The notes: generated by a model from the letters alone, not told the origin. A stretch of 64,000 nucleotides of DNA from Chamaelirium japonicum (GCA_947650365.1 OX393557.1:31658851-31722850), one strand, 5' to 3'. Positions 45,721-57,457 are shown, counted from the stretch's first letter. Program-made: numbers and translations.

Positions 45721-45782
45721 CATGTTCGGTAATCCAGTGCAGAACAAGCTTAGCAGTATTCGTCACTGGATTACCGAACATG
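45721..45782. repeat. Perfect 19-bp inverted repeat
   Basis: CATGTTCGGTAATCCAGTG and its exact reverse complement are separated by 24 bases. It is isolated from the neighbouring elements. Confidence 0.9.
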
Positions 45783-46013
45783 TTGGATAGTATTTGATAG
45801 TTAACTGCCAAATAATGTTCTTCAGAAGAATACTTCATTCGATAGTTCAATGCCGAAGGGAGACAGGAAAGGGAGGTAGCGATAGCTCCGGCAATGAAAA
45901 ATGTGATGGGAAGAGGAGGAAGTGAAAGTTCCAGCAGTGGCGAAGGAGGGGACGGGAGGAAGGAGAGGGGAAGGTATTGGCGTCAAAGGCTGGCATCGGA
46001 GGTAGGTGTCAGA

Positions 46014-46174
46014 TGCGCCAACCGCTTGAAGCACCAGTGCCAGAAGAGGAGGAACCGTGTGGTGGCGATGGATCCCCGGAACTCGAACCTGTATGACACC
46101 AGCTACTACAGCAACATCATGGCGAACCGCGGCTTGCTCTTGATAGCCTTAATGTCAACCCAGGCAGCCGCAGC
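46014..46174 (+). pseudogene. Class III peroxidase-like exon scrap
   Basis: The frame reads C-x-x-RLKHQC, VVAMDPRNSNLYDTSYYSN and MANRGLLLIALMSTQAAAA. In class III peroxidases the stretch after the distal helices reads VVAMDP..FD..YY..L...RGL..SDQ.L, so the match is close but the SDQ triplet is lost. The frame ends where a hAT element is inserted (46175). Only about 53 residues remain, with no haem-binding His, so it is dead. A chance match cannot be excluded. Confidence 0.45.
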
Positions 46175-47098
46175 TAGGGGTGTAAAAAAAGCCCATAGGC
46201 CCGAACCTGGCACTAACGTCAGCGGCCCGAGCTTGGCCCAGCCCGGTCAACGGCTCCACCCGGCCCGTCCCGAACATATCATGGCCCGGATCGGGCCGCA
46301 ACCTTGAGCCCAAAGCCCGGCCCGACCCGGCCCAAAAGGAACCCGGAAAACCCGGCCCACTATACTACTGTGTACTTATTATATATATAAAAACTGGGTG
46401 TTATGAATACTAAAAAATATTGGTACAGTGGTTATGGTACCTCTGAAAGTATTAATGGTTGAGGTTTCAAACTAGGGCTGGCAATTTCGGACCCGACACC
46501 ACAGACCCAACACGACCTGACATGAAGTTAGCGGGTCTGGGTCAGGGCTAAACGGGTTCGGGTCGTAAAGGGGTCGACACGATGGACCCGTTTAATAAAC
46601 GGGTCGGGTCTGGGTTTAAGGTCTGGACACGGTAGACCCGAGAAGACCAGTTTAGTATTCAACAGGTCGGGTCGGGTCTACCCGCAATCTGATACTATAA
46701 TATATAATACCAGCGGGTCTTTCGGGTCTGGTCGGATTGGGTCAATTGAATAGACCCGGGTGGTAAACGGGTCTTACCGGTCTTATCCAGTCTACCCGTT
46801 TATTAGCGGGTCGGGTACGGGTTTAGGATCTAGACACGATCAGTTAAACAGGTCGGGTTCGGGTCTGTGGGTTTTGGACACGACACTAGACCCGACAAGA
46901 ACCCGACACGACCCGACCCATTGCCACACCTATTTCAAACCCTCCCATGGACAAATTTTTTTATTAAAAACAATTTAATAGCCCAAACCCGGTCCGTACC
47001 TGGCTCAGACCCTTGGCCCCCAGCCCGGCCCGACGGACCCACCCGGGCTTGACATCTCTAGGCCCAGCCCGACCTGGCCCGGCCCGTTTTACACCCTA
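46175..47098. mobile_element. Outer hAT element (contains a second hAT)
   Basis: The ends are TAGGGGTGTAAAA and TTTTACACCCTA. The flanking 8-mers GCCGCAGC and GCGGCAGC differ at one base. The inside consists of GGCCCGG/CCCGGCCC words, as in the TAGGGGTGTAAAA-type hATs of plants. There is no transposase; 924 bp including the nested copy. Confidence 0.85.
46473..46932. mobile_element. Nested hAT element with perfect 8-bp duplication
   Basis: The ends are TAGGGCTGGCAATTTCGGACCCGAC and, in reverse complement, TAGGTGTGGCAATGGGTCGGG. TTTCAAAC is repeated at 46465-46472 and 46933-46940. Made of GGGTCGGGT/ACCCGACC words. 460 bp. Confidence 0.93.
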
Positions 47099-47267
47099 GC
47101 GGCAGCCGCAGCCGCAGCTTCGTGCCCGTCATAGTGATAGCATAATGATATGACGGGAATATCAACAAAACATAATTACTGAATTAAAATAATGTCTGAT
47201 GTATATTTGTGTTCTTCGAGAGCCTTTGTTGCTACTATTTCTTTTTCCATTTTTTAAATTTTTTTTT
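47099..47267. other. Short gap with the A/T-rich tail of a SINE
   Basis: The GCAGCCGCAGCC words continue the sequence broken by the outer hAT. The T run at about 47251-47267 is the poly-A tail of the SINE that follows, seen from the other strand. Confidence 0.5.
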
Positions 47268-47445
47268 GAAATCTCTCAAGCAATGGATCCACTTCGGGCT
47301 CGGATTAATCCCTCCAAAAATACACACCGACCCACTAAGAAGTTTTCATATGCACTCCTGGGTAACTCGATGGAGGCTGATATTGAACCCACAACCTCCT
47401 CACCAAAGCATCAGTTGCTTACCAACTCTCCTATCCCATGATGGG
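47268..47445 (-). mobile_element. tRNA-derived SINE (family 1), minus strand
   Basis: On the minus strand: a CCCATCATGGGAT start, GGTAAGCAACTGATG (A-box region), GGGTTCAATATC (B box), then a body ending in an A-rich tail (47251-47267 on the plus strand). It matches the plus-strand copy at 49669-49866 over its whole length. Confidence 0.8.
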
Positions 47446-48028
47446 TTTCTATTTCTATTACTATCCATTCTTTTGATGAGTAAAATATGTTGGACATTGA
47501 TTTACTCAGATAATATCACAATGGGCCATAGTCTTTTATCCAATGTTGCGGGTAAATAAATTTTTAAGATTTTTTTTTTTCTAATTTGGTGGCACATTAG
47601 AGTCCCCCACCAAAATTGGTCAGATATTGATTACCCGCCAAGGGTGAGATATTATTTGCCCAAAGATAAAAAAATAAAAAGAAACGAAACACTTACCTAA
47701 AGGAAATAGATTTCCAACCTATTTAAGTCCAGGGTATAAAAGCTTAGAGAAAATAAATATCACTAAAAATTTAGATGAATTTGCCCATCAAAAAGAAACA
47801 TGGACATTGAATTTCGTTACATCATTATCCATGCCCATAAATATCTCAAGCAAACGAGTTTTTCATCCTATTTATATTTTGCCAAAAGAACAGACCCTAG
47901 AACATCAATGCAGACATTTTCAGATTAAGCAACCATTAGCATTTTGCTAATAATACTCACCAACAGGAGAGAGAAAAAAATGTCTTGCAAGTGGGGTTTT
48001 TATTATTATTATTATTATTTTATTTTAT

Positions 48029-48070
<42 letters not shown>

Positions 48071-48160
48071 CTTTCATTTTAAAGAGATGCTTTTAAACCT
48101 AAGGACTTTGGAATGCTATGGACAAAATTACCCTCTATAATATTTTAATTTTTTTTTGGT
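47446..48160. other. Intergenic with (TTA)n and a long G run
   Basis: (TTA)n at about 47999-48020 is followed by T and G runs to about 48070. No gene is seen. Confidence 0.5.
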
Positions 48161-48600
48161 ACGTCACCGAACCAGTGAACCACCGCCGTCATCGAACACC
48201 GAACGGCACCACTAAAGATGCTTGCTGCCACCGAACGCCGCTGCTCGCAGCCACTGAACCACCAAATGCCGCTCGCCGTCGCCACCGAACACCGCCGCTA
48301 GTTGGAGCTACTCGCGACCACCAAACGCCGCTCACCGCAGCCGCCAAACCTAATCCTGAGAACTACAGGCCATGGAATAAACCCTAGACCCGAGATCTAC
48401 TCGCCGAACCGCCACCGCCATCAAACACCACCACCGCCGGAACTGCTGACAATACCCCCACTACCTCTGCTACAGCCGCCACCACAAGAGTTGCTCAGGA
48501 GGGAAGAATAAACGGGGATAGTTTTGGATTTATCATGAAATGTAGGAATCTAATGCTTAATGAATCTATTTGGTGTCATGGATCTGTTGTCAAGGACCTC
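48161..48600. repeat. Degenerate CCGAACGCCGCT-type repeat
   Basis: CACCGAAC, GCCGCTCGC and CCACCAAA words repeat irregularly. The frames are not conserved proteins. Confidence 0.45.
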
Positions 48601-48903
48601 TCACACATTAACCCTTTTTTAATTTTTTTGACCATCATGGTCAGTGGTTCACCTATTATTGCATGAAGCACAGGCCAAACCAGGGTTCAAACTCCACGCT
48701 GTACAATGGCCACCACAGGAAACACTGTAAATCTTCCAACACAAGGCGAAGAAAATCCCCACTCAGGACCGATCCTGATGCAACCAAAGTTGCTACAGTG
48801 TACCAAGCTATTCATCTTGCAAGTACAGAAACCAGGCTATTAGGAAAACCTGCAATCTTAGAAACGGGAGATGCTACTGCTGCAATTGACTGAATCTCTA
48901 ATG

Positions 48904-51900
48904 CTACTGCGGTGACCGAACCTCTCGATCACGGTTAGAGGAATTTGGCACCGTACTCTTATGACCGACACCCCGCTTTTCAAACTCAATGCCCTGAAAG
49001 CTGACCTTGGACGACCGGTAATGACAACCGAAGGCATTGCCAAAGCCCCAACCGAGGCCAAGCCCTACTCCGCAGCCTCCACCTTCAGATGCATTGGGGG
49101 GGAGGGGGGTGAAAATCCAGAAATTCTTATAAAATAACCTTCAAAGAATTATTGGGAGAAGAAAAAAAAGCACTAGTAAGCTTACCCATACCCAAACCGA
49201 AGATATTCAGCGGCATCCCTGCAGCAGAGTAGCGAAACATGAAAAGGAAAAATTGATGCTCAGTAAATTGACTGAAAATTTTGTTTCATTGATTCTAGAA
49301 GAAAAATGCAATGTGCGAGGAAAACATGAATTGAAAATTTTGTTTCATCACAAGTCCCTTAAGATCTAATCATCATGCATGTCTCCAGAAATATTAATAT
49401 AGAGCGACCAACATGCATCTTCAATAGCAAAGTACCAAGATAGGAAAGGAACACCGCTAGTGCAGGCGCAAACTGGGGATGAATTCACAAGTTATTGTTA
49501 GTCATCGTGGCGAGGATTTGGAGCTAGTCACGAGTTCAAAATATGTACAAACACAGGAAATCCAAAGGGTCCAAACCTGTTATTTTGAGTATCCATAGGC
49601 TTTATGTAGTTACACTGTTAAAGTACTAAGCTCCCTCCTATGCATGTACATATAACACCACTATATGACCCACCATGGGAAAGGGGGGTTGGTAAAGCAA
49701 CTGATGCTTGGGTGAGGAGGATGCAGGTTCAATTCCTCCCCCCCAACCCCCCCCCCCCCCTCCCTTTGAGTTACCCAAGAATATGTGGGTTAACTTCTAA
49801 GTGGGTTGGTGTGCATTCCCGGTTGGTCTGAGCCCGCAGTGGGTCAATTGTCCAAAAGGTTTCAGGACACCCGCCAATCATAGAAGAAAACAAAATTCCG
49901 CTATGTACATATACACATGTAACATATATGTCTTTTACCTCCAAGAGCAGATATCCATAGATCTGAACAAAATACTGGTCTAGTAATTCAAACCACGACT
50001 AAGCTAAGGGATCAATGGCAGTGCATGTGAATAGGATCCAGTGCACTTTATATGCCATGACAGAGTCCAGGTATTTTCTAGATCAAGTCATTATACACCT
50101 CGTGAGGTTGTAATCCACATAATAAAATGCTTCAAAAACAAAAAATGGCTGCCCTAAATACAGTGCTCCATGTGTTTGGTTGCATCATTTAAAACATGAA
50201 CTCATTTTGGGTAAGAGTCTTGTTGGGTCATAGGCTGAGATGAGGCATTGTGTCCTTGACTCCACATCACCAAGAAGACGCACTAGACGAGGAACAACCC
50301 ATCCAGCATATCAAGGCGAGTTAACTATCTATCCGGCACTCTAAATTCGGAATATGATGAGACAGACAAACACGCCAACCACAGTGGGACCACAAGACAG
50401 CATCCTCACCTGTCTCGGCTCTCGCACGGCAATCAACAACACTATCCTTCACAAACTACAAGGTATGTTCGCCCAAACACTGCGCAACCTCGAAATTTTA
50501 CCACTAGGGGAAGGGTGCTTCCATACTTGTCCATTCTCTTCGAGTTGTCAAAGGAGAATGGTGACACCAAAGCAAGGTCTAAGTCCAAGCACATGATAGA
50601 GCTCCTACGGGACCAACCCACCTTGGCCCAAGTGTGGTGTATTGCCCAACTTAGTCTCTGAAAGTCCAAGCACGGGATAGAGCTCCTACTGATCCACCCC
50701 GCCTTGGCCCACGTGTGGTGTATTGCCCACCTTATTCTCTGAAAGTCCAAGCACTGGATAGAGCTCCTATGGGACCAACCCGACTTGACATCATCAGGAT
50801 TATGTTCTTCTTCCAAGCGTTACCTTCTGACTTCTTCCGTGCCAAGATGACACTTCATCCATACTTGGGCCAAGATGACGCTCTGAATATCTTTGCATCG
50901 AGTGTGGCTCCTCGACAAGCGGGAATGTGGACACCTCCGGTATCTTAGGTTATCTCCCACACCATCAAAACACTCTAAATTAAAGATGGATTTATAATTA
51001 CCAGTCATCATCAGTTTGTCTTGTATGAAGGATGTGACAATCAGAAGTGCTGAGACAGAAATCAGTATCATCGAAATTCCACAGGTGTCTTGAAAATCAT
51101 TCAATAGAGAACATGCAGATTAACAAGGAGCTCAAGAGAGGTGATCTCAACCTTCATTCAACATCATTATCGTTTCTTGATGTCTCATATGAAGAATGTG
51201 CTAATCAGGAAAAGTGATTGGGCCTCAAGTGGCTTGAAAATCATTCAAGATAGAGCATGTAGAATAACAAAGAGCTCAAGACAGTCGATCTCGATCTTCA
51301 TTCAGCACCATTACCCAAGTTTCTTGACATAAACAAGACCTATATAAAATGGGGAGATTGATGCAAGAGCCTCCTTTGTGCATCGTGGACTGTGATGCTG
51401 ATTATCTTTAAAGACTCTAGTAGTGATAGCCCATAATGGTGCAAGTTTTTGTTTATTTAGTCCTTAGATGAACATATTATGTTAATGACCAAGCAGTTGT
51501 GGGGATTAGAAAGTAATTTATCAATAATATACATTCTTAGTGAAAACTGAGATAATGCAAAAAACTTCGACAACTGTCAGTATGACCATATGATTATACT
51601 AATTCTATAAATAGCTTGAAACTTTTTGAAGCTGCATAATTCTTAAGCTATACAATCATTTTCTTGTGTGTGTGTGCAGCAAAAGAAATTAAAAAAACTT
51701 GAAAGAAAACAAAACGAACTTACCACCAAAGCCCCATCCAATTCCAAAGCCACAACCTATGCCAAAACCTGCAACCAAGGAATAAGAAAAAGAAAAACTG
51801 ATGGATTTCCAAAGTAACTACAGTCGAGAAGGCTGCACATGTAAGTTCAAATTTTGATTTAACTTGAATTGAGCAAAAGCATACCAAAACCAACACCGGT

Positions 51901-51977
51901 GCCAGTGAAGTTTGTGAGCACCATGCCTCTTGAGAGTAGTAGTTTCACCAAACTTGTTTCTATTGAGAAGGCAGCAC
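48904..51977 (-). CDS. Small glycine-rich protein, probable TGD5-type (plastid envelope lipid transfer), at least four exons
   Basis: Exons on the minus strand, 5' to 3': 51977-51885, 51768-51724, 49218-49186 and 49082-48904 (stop TAG). All junctions are AG/GT and every exon joins in phase. From the Met at 51924 the product is 98 residues: [14 protein letters not shown], then alternating Gly-hydrophobic repeats ([14 protein letters not shown]), [42 protein letters not shown] and a polar tail. This fits a conserved plant family of tiny Gly-rich proteins that I take to include Arabidopsis TGD5 (TRIGALACTOSYLDIACYLGLYCEROL 5), a partner of TGD1, TGD2 and TGD4 in moving lipid from ER to plastid; the assignment is from memory. 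The frame stays open upstream of that Met to the exon edge ([17 protein letters not shown]), so a longer N-terminus from an unseen exon is possible. The 45- and 33-bp exons are unusually small. The 2.5-kb intron carries a SINE and tandem repeats. Confidence 0.75.
49669..49866 (+). mobile_element. tRNA-derived SINE (family 1), plus strand, in an intron
   Basis: It starts CCCACCATGGGAAAG; GGTAAAGCAACTGATG resembles an A-box region and GGTTCAATTCC (49726-49736) is a B box. A C run (49749-49760) interrupts the body. It ends near GGTTTCAGG with no long A tail. Antisense to the glycine-rich gene, inside its 49219-51723 intron. Confidence 0.8.
49867..50580. other. Intron sequence of the glycine-rich gene, nothing recognised
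   Basis: AT-rich, without motifs. Confidence 0.4.
50581..50790. repeat. 81-bp tandem repeat, 2.6 copies
   Basis: AAGTCCAAGCAC..GATAGAGCTCCTA recurs at 50581, 50662 and 50743, sharing CTTGGCCCA.GTGTGGTGTATTGCCC. Confidence 0.9.
50980..51335. repeat. ~150-bp tandem repeat, about 2.3 copies
   Basis: CTTGAAAATCATTCAA..GAGCATG and CTTCATTCA.CA.CATTA words recur near 51083 and 51233; the GAAGGATGTG.CAATCAG word before them gives a partial earlier copy. Confidence 0.75.
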
Positions 51978-54421
51978 CTACAAGTTTATCAAAAGTTTAA
52001 CTCAAATATGCAAACATCTACCAAAAGAAACGAAAGTAGACTTGCAGCTTATGAGCATCCTGCCTCTTGATCATAAAGGAAGTTTCAGGAGTCAGTATTG
52101 GATAAAAACTAATAGCACAGTAGGTGATAGCAGTCATAGCACATAAATGGATGACATGTTGAGTTATTGATGCTCCATTCTATGAGGATTTTATATTCTT
52201 CAACCAATTGTACTTCAGAGGTTTTTGGCTTGGCATGCAGTCTCGCCATACAATCTGAACAGTCCTACATGTCTCTAGTCATAGAAATTAGAAGAGCCTG
52301 CTTGCAGTCAAAATAATATACGATGAGTTTTGCAAACTATAGGATGTAAGCCCCAACATATTATTATCCAAATACTTAACAAAATCAATTCATCCCCCAT
52401 CCCCTCTTGAAAACTAATATTTTCCTCTCATCCTCTTACAAGAACACTCTGGTTGGAAGAACAAAAGAGTTCTAGACATGACCTAGTGGTGGGTTAGATC
52501 CCTCAGTATTGGCATGGAACTCGATAAGGATGTTGATGAAGAAGGAGCCCGCAGATACTAGAGTGTGATCCTAGTGATCAACATTGTGGACATCATTGTC
52601 ACAGACTCGTTGCTACTCCGATAAGGCTACGACAACTCCCATTGCTCATGCGTCTTTTTCCCCTCTTCCGACAGCCTTCTATTGAGCATGTTCAGTGCAA
52701 CAACTTTCATCTTGTTGACACTCACATCAAGCTCTACCCTCTCTTTGTGTCAGCCACCTCTTCGACGTCACTCAGGTTGACCACTACACCGATATTAAGA
52801 TAGTGATGCCAACTCCACATGCTCCGGAATGCCTTGCTATCGTCCTACCACCCACACCCAACCTCTAGCATGTATGCCTCGAGACCAGCAATAGGCATTA
52901 CCTCAGTCCCTGCAAGTCCCTTGACTCCCTTCCTTGATATGATCAAAGTCCCATGAGGACCTCTCCCACCTTGACACCCCCAACTTTCACTATTATCTTG
53001 AGGTAATCTTCTTAGAGGACCGACCACGAGAGAAAAAAATTTAAAGATATATCTTGTACATATAAAAATGTAGAGGGAGTCGCGAAACATTATGGTTATC
53101 AACTAATCCCGATATTAGTCATAAAGATATACTTCATATGTATACACATCTGATGGAATATATTAAAGGTTCTTGTAATTTTTAGGAATAAAGTAATCAG
53201 TCCTCATTGGAGAATATAAGATTAAAGCACTTTCACTGGAGAACCAAAAGCTACATCGTCATCATCATCCAAGTCTTATTCGTTATGATGGGGTCGAATA
53301 TGGGAAAGATTGACAAGATCGGTTATCAAACTTATGTCAACCCTCTAATTGGTTTTAAAAGTCTGACCAACGCAACTTGTCAAGAGAGTGGCATGCCAAT
53401 AAATTAAGAAACATGGTGGCTGGGAAACCCACATGATCGTTACACACTTTAAACTCATACAACTGGGGTGCAACCGTGCAAGTGCAACCATCCAAGGTTA
53501 TCATAGACTAGGAAAGAGTCAGACAAAGAGGATATAGGTCAAGATTTGATAGAAAGTTTAATCCAAAGTATTATCCAAAAAGCTGAAATTGAACAACATC
53601 TACATCCCGAAGGTAACACCCATGTAGTTAAAACTTAAAAGTCGGTCAAAAATTGATGTGAACGTTCTAAAGTCTTTATTTATCATAATTGTTCAAATAA
53701 AAAGTTTCTCTATGCCTACAAAGCACTTAGAAATGCTAATGACTCTAGCAATATGACCATGTTGTGTGTGATATACATTGAATGTTTGGAGTTATTAATT
53801 TCTAAGAAAATGTATAAAATCAAGGAAGAATAATTGAATATGTGCAAAATGTGATATGGGTGGAGTAAAGGTTCAAAAAAAAGCTACAAAAAATATTCAT
53901 GCAAACGAGCAATAATATTTATTATGAGAAATGCCGGCCTTATATATAGTTGTCTTACAAAGCAGGTCGTCATGATTCACAACAGATCAATGTTGTATAT
54001 TTAGATCCACAACAAAAATTAAAATCTACATAACATAGCGGTGGCCGTTATAATGGGCCCCACACTTAAGTATGTTGCCTAGTTTCCTGGCTGGAGAGAG
54101 AGAGAATTCATGCATGAGAAGCATTCTCTCCCAAGGAATAGGATTGTGGACCTTATTGGAACTGTAGAACCTTTCTTTTCCCAATAGATCCTAATAAGTA
54201 GGCATGCAGGGCCACCACAATAGTTAATCCTCCCTTTCTTTTCTTTTTTCCCGTGTACCAACATCCTACAAGCATATAAAAAAAGCACAAAGCTGAGACG
54301 TCCCCGTATGTTCGAGATGTACAAAGTCTTCTTTGTCTTGTGACCTGATCCATCACCGTCGCTTAGCTTAGGTCTTTACCAATCGTTGGGTGCTACTGCC
54401 TTCTCCCCCCAGGTGCTACTA
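51978..54421. other. Upstream of the glycine-rich gene; 5' exon not found
   Basis: I looked on the minus strand for a further exon ending in phase with 51977 and found none that convinces. No other gene or clear repeat was seen. (GA)n at 54092-54103 is short. Confidence 0.4.
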
Positions 54422-54550
54422 ATGGCACTTGTTTGTGGAATAAATGTTTGTGGGGTTCATGCACAATAGATCTACTAATAGCTTCTAATGACACTTGTTA
54501 GTGGAATAAATGTTTGGAGGGTCCATGCAAAATAGATCTACTAGCACCGA
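54422..54550. repeat. 66-bp tandem duplication
   Basis: AATGGCACTTGTTTGTGGAATAA and AATGACACTTGTTAGTGGAATAA start at 54422 and 54487-54488, sharing AATAGATCTACTA. Confidence 0.8.
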
Positions 54551-56772
54551 ACCTGGCAATGTTCACCTCTATGCGACAGCATTCTAACTCATTGCACATG
54601 CTTAAGCGCAATCTTGCAAGATATCTTGACGTGAGTTCTTCACAAGTCGCAGACAACACATGCAGCTGACAAGGTTAAACTATGTATAGTTTCTGTGTTC
54701 AAGCAATTTGGCCTAATGTTAGGATCCCACCAGCTAACGCGCTTTCCTCAACTTCACATTCACAAATAGCACTCCCGTGGTCCACTATTAGCTTCGACTA
54801 AAAGTAGTTATCAATGCTCGTCTCCCAATCGTGGTAGTCCTCCTAATGCACATACTCAAGAACCCAAGTATGAATTGATCTTATAGATTTATGAGCCTAC
54901 AAGAACCTCTAGTTGAATGCATTGCGCTCCAAATTGACATGTAGCACATGCTCATCAAACAAGTTTTGGAACTCCTCATCATCACCATTATCCCTAAGAT
55001 CTCCTTCTAACATATCCAAGGGAGTGTAACAATTGTTCCCCCACTCCTCCACACTTGCTTTTGTACATTAATCACACCTAAGGTTTTGCACAGGCCGCGT
55101 GAGATCTTCGATCTTTCTCCTCATATTCACATTCTTTGTTTCACGAGTTTGGTTAATGACTAGGACGCTAAACCTCTGCAGTAGTCCTCACTAGTCACTA
55201 CGCAACCATCCACAAATAGAGATGAAAACTCTTCTCAAATACTAAAATATTAGTATCAGATATAGATATGGAAGGACGTGCCAATGGATGCTCCACAATA
55301 ATGCGCAAATCGATGGACAGACTGAATATCAGCAAAAAAGGGGCTGATTTGAATAAGACAAACAAACCAGTTGTTAACAGCTTTTATTAATGACAAAAGA
55401 GAGCAATAATGGTCACATAGTGTTTTCATGTGCAATAGTCTTCATCCTACATAAAAAGGCCCTTGTTCTATACTTGGATTTCTCCAAAAAAAAAAAATCT
55501 CTGACATAAATAATGGACTCCATATAAAAATAAGGGGGACGGTTTTTAGGCATGAAAGAGAAAAAGGAGGGACATTTTTAACATGGCTCGCTCTCTCTCT
55601 TAACTGTACATGTTTTTTCTTATCTTATGAAATTATAAGAAATATGCACATAGGCCTACCATAAGAGGTGTTTCACCCTTCTCTCGATTTTCTTCTAAGA
55701 GAGTTGTCAACCTCATAAAACTGTATGCTTCCTAATTCCTATTACACCTGCATTACTCTTCTTATTTATTGTGGATGTAATAAGGGCTTATAATACAAGT
55801 GCCTCAACTCATCTATGATGCCGTCAATAAGTTCAACAACAAAGATGGCCTAGTTTCTTATAAAAACAACCCACCAAAGGGGCTCTCACAAAACACTACT
55901 TACACGACCATGATAAAGTCCAATGAGCATAGTTTGCCCCAAGGGAATGATTTGGCATAACAAACAGCAATCTTTATAAACGGTCTAAACACCCACTTCT
56001 TTAATAACAAACAAGATTTTAAATGTCGATTGCAATTTCGATTTCGGTTAAAAAAAAAAAGAAGAGAATTTGTAGGATATCGGTCCAATGTTGGTGGAAA
56101 TTAAAAGTTTTCAGAAAAGTTTTGGGAAAAATTTGTTAGAGTTTTGCGATCGATTTCGATCAAATGTCGGTCAACTACAGGTCTGTTACCAAGGAAATCG
56201 AAATAGTGCACAAAGATGGGATTTTCAACTAAAATATATTAAAACTTTAACTTGTCCGAAAGAATGTCAGATTTCGGACCTCAGCCAACATTTCATGATG
56301 TTCAGGCACTATCGAACAATTTCTACGCCGGATCCTTTAAAAACAAAAAGACCGAAAATTTGCTGACAATTGATTCCCAAGCTTTCCCAACTCTTTGGAA
56401 GTCGATTCATCAATCGGTTTCGTAATCTATATCGGTAACAAACGCATTCATCAGTTCTTGTTGGCTGCAGCTAACCCTAGGGTAGGGATTTGCTCCACCC
56501 CAAAACTCACGAGAAGAAATTGGAAATTAAAACCGGATGTGAAATAAGAAAAAACATGCATGGGGTTTTACGAGCTTCAACCTCTCTGATCGATGATCAG
56601 GACTCGGATTCCTTCCCGCTTCTGCTCGAGAGCCGTTCTGTGGCTTTGAGGCTTGAACTCGGATGTGTTGGGATTGGGCCACGGTGACGGTGACGGTGAT
56701 TATCACGGATAGTACAGTCCAATTGCTCCGGACTACCGTACAGCTGGACTTTAAATTCTGTATTGTGCCTAA
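54551..56772. other. Intergenic, nothing firm
   Basis: AT-rich sequence with short A runs. At about 56000-56440 CGATTTCGATTTCGG/CGATTCATCAATCGG words recall degraded transposon ends. The 56570-56700 stretch is more GC-rich, but no coding match was made. Confidence 0.35.
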
Positions 56773-56835
56773 GAGCATCTCCAACTGACTCCGAGTTAGG
56801 AGGCCCCTCCAAAGTAGGCCTTTCAATTAGGCCCT
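56773..56835. mobile_element. Harbinger-type MITE end, truncated
   Basis: GAGCATCTCCAACTGACTCCG preceded by TAA, as for the element at 44340. The other end is missing. Confidence 0.45.
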
Positions 56836-56849
56836 CCCAGAAGGGCACA

Positions 56850-57457
56850 CGGCCCGGCCTGGCCCGACCCGTAAAAGCCTGTCAAAACCCGGCCCATTAA
56901 AGCCCTTCCAAAGCTCGGCCCGACTCGACATTTATAAGTCAAAGGATCGGTACCGACCTTAGTGTTTTTCGGCCCGGTCTAGCCCGTTTAATAGTTATAG
57001 ATATACATAATAATAACTATTATTATTATTATTATTATTTGGTAGGAAAAAGGAATAAATCAAATGAAAGAGCTAAAAAGAATGAAAATAGATCAAAAGT
57101 AAGCAAGCTAACAAGGAAGCTCCCTAAAAAATTAACCGAGTCTACTCTCATAGACAATCAAAACAAGAAGCCCAACCAAAACAGTGGCTCAAAACACAAA
57201 CAAAACACAAGAAAAAACACACTACTAAAGAGTAAAGACCCACCATATCACACGAATAGCGATAGGGTTATCACCTTAGCAAACCACCAACAACTCAAAG
57301 TTTTGAAGTTTGACCGAGACTTGGCATATAAAGTACCAAGATAAACTAAATTAATTGATAGAACCAGACCCGGCCAGGCCCTCAAAGGGCCAGGCTAGGG
57401 CCGGAGGTTTTTTGACCCTTAAGGGGCCGGCCCTAGCTCGGCCCGTTGACAGCCCTA
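56850..57457. mobile_element. hAT-like element with one clear end
   Basis: The right end CGGCCCGTTGACAGCCCTA is a hAT-type terminus. CCCGGCC/GGCCCGG words fill both ends. The inside holds (TTA)n (57016-57040) and a Lys/Asn-rich frame (57039-57344) with no known domain. The left end is unclear. Confidence 0.5.

Noticed and set aside
48118-48511. Pro/Thr-rich frames
   Set aside because: Degenerate CCGAACGCC repeat; no start or splice context.
56527-56848. Possible first exon of the glycine-rich gene
   Set aside because: GC content rises here, but I could not find a frame and donor that join in phase to 51977.
57039-57344. Lys/Asn-rich 101-residue frame
   Set aside because: A-rich filler of a hAT-like element without a domain.
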